Assembly: GCF_000177195.2 (NCBI RefSeq)
Contig: NC_015953.1
Coordinates: 6,138,001-6,202,000 of the forward strand
DNA from: Streptomyces sp. SirexAA-E
GTDB lineage: Bacteria; Actinomycetota; Actinomycetes; Streptomycetales; Streptomycetaceae
Reading direction: 5' to 3'
DNA length: 64,000 nt
How positions within the stretch are numbered: position 1 is the stretch's first letter; each line of letters opens with the position of its first letter. The notes beneath the pieces were generated by a model that was given only the letters and a program-made list of their open reading frames with translations, did not search any database and had not been told where the DNA came from. Both the position numbers and the translations under genes were made by a program. Positions 58,724-64,000 of this stretch are shown one piece after another.

Positions 58724-59368
58724 TCAGGCGGTGGCGGGGAGCAGCGCGGGATCCGTGACGACGCCGCGCAGCCGCCCCAGGATCGCCTTCGTCGCCTTGG
58801 CGTAGCCCGGCGCGTTGTCGTGGAGCACCGACTCGGCGTTCGCCAGTTCCATGAACGCGATGAGTTCGAAGGCCAGTTGGGAGACGTCCGTGTCCGCCGC
58901 CAGCTCCCCGCGCACCCGGGCCTCCTCCAGCGTCTCCTCCACGAAGGTGACCCAGCCGGTCTGCGTGGCCGCCAGCGCGTCGTGCACCTTGCCCTTGCGC
59001 GAGTCGAACTCCGCGATGGTCGCGTAGAAGAAGCAGCCGCCCCGGAAGACCCGGGTCCGCGAATAGGTGAGCCAGCTCTCGCACATGCGCCACACCCGCC
59101 CCAGGCCGGGATCCACCGCCCTCGTCGGCGTCAGCACGTGGTCCACGAAGATGGCCACCGCGGTGCGCACGGTGGCCAGTTGCAGCTCCTCCTTGGATCC
59201 GAAGAGGGCGAAGACGCCGCTCTTGCTCAGCTTCAGCTCCGTGGCCAGCCGCCCGAGCGACAGGCCGTCCAGGCCCTGTGTCGAGGCGACCTGGACCGCG
59301 CGCGCCAGGACCAGCTGCCTGGTCTGGTTCCCCCGCTCGACCCGTCCGTCCGGCCGCGCTTCACCCAT
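58724..59368 (-). CDS. TetR-family regulator
   Basis: A 214-residue TetR protein: LVLARAVQVASTQGLDGLSL, GRLATELKLSKSGVFALFGS (HTH), and a TetR_C domain with WLTYSRTRVFRGGCFFYATI. The nearby Cys may be ligand- or redox-related. It likely controls the SDR gene 202 bases downstream; that gap shows no gene. Confidence 0.92.
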   Translation of the reverse strand: MGEARPDGRVERGNQTRQLVLARAVQVASTQGLDGLSLGRLATELKLSKSGVFALFGSKEELQLATVRTAVAIFVDHVLTPTRAVDPGLGRVWRMCESWLTYSRTRVFRGGCFFYATIAEFDSRKGKVHDALAATQTGWVTFVEETLEEARVRGELAADTDVSQLAFELIAFMELANAESVLHDNAPGYAKATKAILGRLRGVVTDPALLPATA

Positions 59369-59589
59369 GTGCCAACTCCGTGTCTACGAACATCTCAAGA
59401 CCGGCATTCTAGGAGGAGCCGGAACCCCCGATCAGCCGCTTGCGCACGGGAGGACCTTTAGGGAAGCGAGGCCGGTCCGTCCTCCGGACAGAGGTTCGCG
59501 GCTGGGCCGTCCGTTCGGTACGGTGACCGTCCCGTGCGAGCCGGTGAGGTCTCCACATCGTTCCCGCTGTGGAGAAGCAGGAGAACCAC

Positions 59590-60510
59590 GTGTCCTCTGC
59601 CGCGCTGCCCGCGCTCGCCCCGTCCCGCCGTGCCTGGGTCACCGATCTGCCCGTGCTGCTCGTCGCGGTCGTCTGGGGTGCCAGCTACCTCGCGGCCAAG
59701 GGCATCACCACCACCCACACCGTCGTCGCCGTCCTCGTGCTCCGCTTCGCGCTCGTGCTGCCCGTCCTGGCGGTAACCGCACGGCGTGGACTGCGGGCGC
59801 TCGGCGCGGCGCAGTGGCGGGGCGCCGGGTTGCTCGGACTGGTGCTCGGCGGGATCTTCCTGCTGGAGACGTACGGCGTCGTCCACACCTCCGCGACCAA
59901 CGCCGGGCTCATCATCAGCCTCACCATGATCTTCACACCGCTCGCCGAGGCCGCCCTCACACGGACGCGCCCGTCCCGGGCCTTCGTCGCCGCGGCCGGG
60001 CTCTCGGTCGCCGGTGTGGTGCTCCTGACCCAGGGCGGCGGCTTCACCAGCCCGTCGGCCGGCGACCTGCTGATGCTCCTCGCCGCCCTCGCGCGCACGG
60101 TCCACGTCCTGGCCATGGCCCGCGTCAAGGCGCTCCGGCGGGCCGACTCGCTCTCCCTGACGACGGTCCAGCTCGGGGCCGCCGTCGCCGTCTTCGCGGT
60201 GCTGGCGGCGGCCCCGGGCACCGGCCCGTCCCCCTGGACGGTGGCCGCCGGTTTCGGCGCGGCCGAATGGGCCGGGCTCGTCTTCCTCTCCGTCTTCTGC
60301 ACGCTCTTCGCCTTCTTCGTGCAGATGTGGTCGGTGCGCCGCACCTCGCCCTCCCGGGTCAGCCTGCTGCTGGGTACGGAACCGCTCTGGGCCGCCGCCG
60401 TGGGTATCGCGATCGGGGGCGAACGGCTCGGCCTCCCCGGGGTGCTGGGTGCGGTGCTCGTCCTGGCCGGCACCGCCTGGGGACGCCGCGACGCAGACCT
60501 CAGGACCTGA
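59590..60510 (+). CDS. EamA/RhaT-type DMT exporter
   Basis: A 306-residue ten-helix transporter with two EamA repeats: LLVAVVWGASYLAAKGI, LGLVLGGIFLLETYGVVHTS; second half AEWAGLVFLSVFCTLFAFFV and LLLGTEPLWAAAVGIAIGGE. AGGAG precedes the GTG at 59590. Divergent from the TetR gene, so it may be another target. Metabolite or amino-acid export is usual. Confidence 0.92.
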   Translation: MSSAALPALAPSRRAWVTDLPVLLVAVVWGASYLAAKGITTTHTVVAVLVLRFALVLPVLAVTARRGLRALGAAQWRGAGLLGLVLGGIFLLETYGVVHTSATNAGLIISLTMIFTPLAEAALTRTRPSRAFVAAAGLSVAGVVLLTQGGGFTSPSAGDLLMLLAALARTVHVLAMARVKALRRADSLSLTTVQLGAAVAVFAVLAAAPGTGPSPWTVAAGFGAAEWAGLVFLSVFCTLFAFFVQMWSVRRTSPSRVSLLLGTEPLWAAAVGIAIGGERLGLPGVLGAVLVLAGTAWGRRDADLRT

Positions 60511-60703
60511 TCGAGTCGGCCGCGACCATCAGCGCCCCGCCGGTCACGACCAGCACGATGTGCACGAAGAGCGCGTAGCCCTGGAGGAAGTCCAGCCTGG
60601 CCACCAGCGTGCCCAGCCGGAACCATCCCGTCCACTCGTACAGCAGCCCGGCGACACCCTGGAGGAACACGAGAAACCCGACGGTCTCGACACATTTCTT
60701 CAT
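60500..60703 (-). CDS. Small two-helix membrane protein
   Basis: A 67-residue protein: two hydrophobic stretches (VGFLVFLQGVAGLLYEW and LFVHIVLVVTGGALMVAA) joined by a short charged loop. Starts MKKCVETVG. Its stop overlaps the end of the EamA gene by 11 bases. Similar short membrane proteins occur in streptomycetes; function unknown. Confidence 0.7.
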   Translation of the reverse strand: MKKCVETVGFLVFLQGVAGLLYEWTGWFRLGTLVARLDFLQGYALFVHIVLVVTGGALMVAADSIRS

Positions 60704-60848
60704 GCCCCGACCCTGGCGCGGACCGCCGTCCCCGCGCTTCGGCCGACGGTCTGCGAGGGGCCGACCGAAGTATTGACGTCGGCGACTTAGGTGTCCGATC
60801 CGCCCGCGCCGCCCCGTCGACGCCCCTGACCTGCCTAGGTTGGCCGGT

Positions 60849-62096
60849 ATGACGCGTACGGAACACCGCTGGCTGCTGCCGTCGGCGCCGGCCGACCACG
60901 AGCTGCCCGGCGACCGGGCCGGGGCGCGCCGCACCGCGCGCGACTGGGCCGTCGACATCGCGGCCTTCCTCTGCGCCGCGGGCGCCGCGCTGCCCGCCCT
61001 CGGTGTCGTGGACGCCGACCCGGCCACGCCGGACGGCGTCGTCTTCGCCGACGTGCTGATCGCGGCCGCGTCCTGCTGCGCCCTGTGGCTCCGGCGGCGC
61101 CGGCCGGTGTGGGTGGCGGTCGCCCTGGCGGTGGTGAGCGCGGTGGAGCCCGCCGCCCTCGGGGCGCTGATGGTCGCGCTGTTCTCCCTCGCCGTGCACC
61201 GCCCCTTCCGGCCGGTGGCCTCCGTCGGCGCGGCCGCGCTCGCCGCCGCCGCCGTGCAGCCGCTGCTGCGCCCCGACCCCGCGTCCTCCTACATCGCCTC
61301 CGCGGTCATCGGGATGCTGCTGATCCTGCTGGTGATCAGCTGGGGCATGGTCGTACGGTCACGGCGCCGCCTCCTGCTCACCCTGCGCGACCGGGTGGTG
61401 CGGGCCGAGTCCGAGGCCGCGCTCAGGGCCGAGCACGCACAGCGCCTGGCCCGGGAGGCCATCGCCCGCGAGATGCACGACGTGCTCGCCCACCGGCTGA
61501 CCCTGCTCAGCGTGCACGCGGGCGCCCTCGAATTCCGCCCCGACGCGCCCCCGGCCGAGGTCGGCAGGGCGGCCGGAGTCATCCGGGACAGCGCCCACGA
61601 GGCGCTCCAGGACCTGCGCGAGATCATCGGCGTGCTGCGGAGCCCGGGCGAGGGCGACGAGGGCAACCGGCCGCAGCCCACCCTCGCCACCCTGCCCGCC
61701 CTGGTCGAGGAGTCCCGCGCCGCAGGAGCGCGGGTGACCCTGGACAACGGCGTCGCCGACCCGGCGGGCGCGCCCGCGGCCACCGGGCGCACGCTCTACC
61801 GCATCGCCCAGGAGGCGCTGACCAACGCCCGCAAGCACGCCCCCGGCGCCCCGGTGGCGGTCACCGTGACCGGCGGCCCGGGGGACGGGCTGACCATCGA
61901 GGTCGCCAACCCGGCCCCCACCGAACCCTTCGATCCCGTACCCGGCTCCGGTCAGGGCCTCATCGGGCTCACCGAGCGCGCCTCCCTGGCCGGCGGCACC
62001 CTGACCCACGGCCCGGCGCCCGACGGGGGATTCACGGTCCTGGCGCACCTGCCGTGGCCCGCGGACGCGCAGCCGCCGTCGCCCGGCCCCGGATAG
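60849..62096 (+). CDS. NarL-type sensor histidine kinase
   Basis: A 415-residue kinase with four to six helices in the N-terminal half, phospho-His in IAREMHDVLAHRLTLLSVHA, N box EALTNARKHAPG and G box GSGQGLIGLTERA. No recognisable extracellular sensor. The response regulator gene follows 10 bases later. The 145-base region before it contains no gene. Confidence 0.94.
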   Translation: MTRTEHRWLLPSAPADHELPGDRAGARRTARDWAVDIAAFLCAAGAALPALGVVDADPATPDGVVFADVLIAAASCCALWLRRRRPVWVAVALAVVSAVEPAALGALMVALFSLAVHRPFRPVASVGAAALAAAAVQPLLRPDPASSYIASAVIGMLLILLVISWGMVVRSRRRLLLTLRDRVVRAESEAALRAEHAQRLAREAIAREMHDVLAHRLTLLSVHAGALEFRPDAPPAEVGRAAGVIRDSAHEALQDLREIIGVLRSPGEGDEGNRPQPTLATLPALVEESRAAGARVTLDNGVADPAGAPAATGRTLYRIAQEALTNARKHAPGAPVAVTVTGGPGDGLTIEVANPAPTEPFDPVPGSGQGLIGLTERASLAGGTLTHGPAPDGGFTVLAHLPWPADAQPPSPGPG

Positions 62097-62106
62097 CGTG
62101 GCCGCC

Positions 62107-62829
62107 ATGAGTAGCCCCGAAGCCCCGCCGGATCCGCCCATCCGTCTGGTCGTCGTCGACGACGACCCGCTCGTGCGGGCGGGTCTCGCCCTGATGCTGG
62201 GCGGGGCACCGGACATCGACATCGTCGGGGAAGGGGCCGACGGCGCCGAGGCCGAGAGCCTGGCCGCCCGGCTGCGCCCCGACGTCGTGCTCATGGACAT
62301 CCGCATGCCGGGCGTCGACGGGCTGGCCGCGACCGAGGCGCTGCGGAGCCGGCCCGGCGCACCGGAGGTCGTCGTGCTCACCACCTTCCACGCCGACGAA
62401 CAGGTGCTGCGGGCCATCCGCGCCGGAGCGGCGGGATTTGTCCTGAAAGACACGCCACCCGCCCAGATCGTGGAGGCGGTCCGCCGGGTCGCCGCCGGGG
62501 AACCGGTCCTCTCGCCCGCCGTCACCCGCCGCCTCATGGCCCACGCCGCGGGCCGCGCCCCCGACGACCGCTCGGCCCGCAGACGCCGTGCGCGGCAGCG
62601 GTTCGGCGAGCTCGCGGAGCGCGAACAGGACGTGGCGACGGCCGTCGGACGCGGCGCGTCCAACGCGGAGATCGCCGCCGCCCTCCATCTGAGCGTGGCC
62701 ACCGTGAAGGCGCACGTCTCCCGGGTCCTCGCCCGGCTCGACCTCAACAACCGTGTCCAGATCGCGTTGTTGGTCCACGACGCGGGGCTGCTCGACGAGA
62801 GCAGGGAGCCGGACGGGGGCCTACCCTGA
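62107..62829 (+). CDS. NarL/LuxR-type response regulator
   Basis: A 240-residue response regulator: DDDPLVRAGLALML, phospho-Asp in VVLMDIRMPGVDG, Lys in GFVLKDTPP; LuxR HTH AEREQDVATAVGRGASNAEI, then AAALHLSVATVKAHVSRVL. It has a 20-residue basic insert (APDDRSARRRRARQRF) between domains. Partner of the kinase upstream. Confidence 0.95.
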   Translation: MSSPEAPPDPPIRLVVVDDDPLVRAGLALMLGGAPDIDIVGEGADGAEAESLAARLRPDVVLMDIRMPGVDGLAATEALRSRPGAPEVVVLTTFHADEQVLRAIRAGAAGFVLKDTPPAQIVEAVRRVAAGEPVLSPAVTRRLMAHAAGRAPDDRSARRRRARQRFGELAEREQDVATAVGRGASNAEIAAALHLSVATVKAHVSRVLARLDLNNRVQIALLVHDAGLLDESREPDGGLP

Positions 62830-62862
62830 AACCGATTCGGACCGAACGAGGGGGGCAGGCCG

Positions 62863-64000
62863 ATGTCCGTGGTCGATCTGCGTGGAGCACAGGACTTCAC
62901 GGCGAATCCGTATCCGTTCTACGCGAAGATGCGCGCCGAGGGCCCGGTGCACGCCATCCGTACCGACGACATCGAGCACGCCTGGCTGATCGTCGGTTAC
63001 GAGGAGGCCCGCGCGGCCCTCGCGGACCAGCGGTTCAGCAAGGACTGGCGTACGGCCGAGCACTGGGCGGCGTCGGAGAACCCCATCAACGCCAACATGC
63101 TGGAGATGGACGCGCCGCACCACACGCGGCTGCGCAGGCTGGTGGCCGGTGAGTTCACCGCACGGCGGATCGAGGCGCTGCGCCCGCGCGTCGAGGAGAT
63201 CACCGGCCGGCTCCTCGACGCCATGGTGCCCGCAGGACGCGCCGACCTCGTCGACGCCTTCGCCTTCCCGCTGCCGATGACCGTGATCTGCGAACTGATC
63301 GGCGTACCGGACCTGGACCGGGACGCCTTCCGGCACCTGTCCAACGCCATCGTCGCGCCCGTCGCGCGCGACGCGGAGGAGAAGGCCGTCCACGCCATGG
63401 GCGACTATCTCGACGAGCTCATCGCGGACAAGCGCCGCTCACCGGGCGAGGACCTGATGAGCGCACTGATCCAGGCCCGGGACGAACAGGGTGACCGGCT
63501 GTCGTCCGACGAACTCGTCGGCATGGCCTTCCTGCTGCTGGTGGCCGGCCATGAGACGACCGTCAACCTCATCTCCAACGGTGTGCGCGCCCTGCTGGAC
63601 CACCCCGACCAGCTCGCCCTGCTGCGGGCCCGGCCGGAGCTGCTCGACGGGGCCGTCGAGGAGATGCTGCGGTACGAGGGGCCGGTGGAGACCGCGACCT
63701 TCCGCTTCGCCCGTGAACCGGTCACGATCGGCTCCCAGGTGATCCCGGCGGGCGACGCCGTGCTGGTGGCCCTGGGCTCCGGGAACCGGGACGCGGACCG
63801 CTACCCGGACCCGGACACCTTCGACATCCGGCGTGAGCCGCGGGGCCACCTGGCGTTCGGCCACGGCATGCACTTCTGCCTGGGTGCCCCGCTGGCCCGC
63901 ATGGAAGGACGCATCGCCGTCCGGGCCCTGCTGGACAGGTGCCCCGGGCTCGCCCCCGACCCGGACGGCGAAGAGCCCGACTGGCTGCCGGGCCTGCTGA
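62863..64000 (+). CDS. Cytochrome P450 (CYP107-like), 3' truncated
   Basis: 379 residues are visible with no stop before the window edge; about 10-15 are probably missing. Oxygen-binding I helix LLLVAGHETTVN, ExxR in VEEMLRYEGP, haem Cys in FGHGMHFCLGAPLARME. GAGGGGGG lies nine bases before the ATG. Soluble class I P450 needing ferredoxin; none is adjacent. CYP107 members hydroxylate macrolides, drugs and fatty acids; the substrate here is unknown. It follows the two-component system by 33 bases and may be controlled by it. Confidence 0.93.
   Translation, partial: MSVVDLRGAQDFTANPYPFYAKMRAEGPVHAIRTDDIEHAWLIVGYEEARAALADQRFSKDWRTAEHWAASENPINANMLEMDAPHHTRLRRLVAGEFTARRIEALRPRVEEITGRLLDAMVPAGRADLVDAFAFPLPMTVICELIGVPDLDRDAFRHLSNAIVAPVARDAEEKAVHAMGDYLDELIADKRRSPGEDLMSALIQARDEQGDRLSSDELVGMAFLLLVAGHETTVNLISNGVRALLDHPDQLALLRARPELLDGAVEEMLRYEGPVETATFRFAREPVTIGSQVIPAGDAVLVALGSGNRDADRYPDPDTFDIRREPRGHLAFGHGMHFCLGAPLARMEGRIAVRALLDRCPGLAPDPDGEEPDWLPGLL

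Noticed and set aside
60773..60802. TTGACG near 60773 as promoter of the second kinase gene
   Set aside because: No acceptable -10 at 16-19 bases; a TAGGTT closer to the start lacks a -35.
1..64000. Genomic island or mobile element boundary
   Set aside because: No integrase, transposase, tRNA-flanking repeats or visible drop in GC or codon bias; gene content is typical chromosomal Streptomyces.

Overview
This window is from the chromosome of a Streptomyces or close relative. The evidence is the very high GC content with G/C at nearly every third codon position, many GTG starts, ATGA/GTGA gene overlaps, Tat/lipoprotein signals, a CsnR-type chitosanase box and a gene order typical of streptomycetes. 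I saw no rRNA, tRNA, CRISPR array, insertion sequence or phage gene. Both ends cut genes: a fused ABC exporter on the left and a cytochrome P450 on the right.

Layout. (1) 1-14.9 kb is mixed: asymmetric ABC exporter, aldo/keto reductase, VOC protein, DHA2 drug exporter coupled to a GST-like reductase, DMT transporter, AlkZ-like winged-helix protein, GAF-LuxR regulator, two coupled acyl-CoA synthetases, a GNAT enzyme and a zinc-ribbon protein. (2) 15-29.6 kb is the core, a purine-salvage and glyoxylate island: gcl, a UspA/adenylate cyclase pair, catalase, glxR, hyi, a thiamine-binding-type protein with an HTH partner, then uraD-uraH-uricase-NCS2 permease-8-oxoguanine deaminase-second NCS2 permease. 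(3) 29.7-44.9 kb is polymer breakdown: two GH46 chitosanases, an alpha/beta-fold protein, a LacI-controlled sugar-uptake and glycosidase operon (SBP, two permeases, LacI, GH5-like, GH3), a Fn3 lipoprotein, a serine protease and a TIM-barrel protein facing a TetR. (4) 45-56.3 kb holds malate synthase, a MocA-like nucleotidyltransferase, a two-component system facing an FtsX-type ABC transporter, and the divergent allR/allB pair. (5) 56.4-64 kb carries oxidoreductases, a TetR, an EamA transporter, a second two-component system and the P450.

How it fits together. Deaminase, uricase, UraH, UraD and allantoinase convert 8-oxoguanine to urate, allantoin and allantoate. Catalase removes the peroxide made by uricase. 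Glyoxylate then goes to tartronate semialdehyde and glycerate (Gcl, Hyi, GlxR) or to malate (AceB). Allantoicase, ureidoglycolate lyase, glycerate kinase and xanthine dehydrogenase are not in the window. Two palindrome classes connect these scattered genes. Class A (TCAACA-N3-TGTTGA) lies at katA, uraD, allB and aceB. Class B (TTCC-N7-GGAA) lies as pairs 21 bp apart at gcl and hyi, and in weaker form at aceB and allR. The aceB promoter carries both. This two-operator layout of a peroxisome-like purine/glyoxylate regulon is the most interesting signal in the window.
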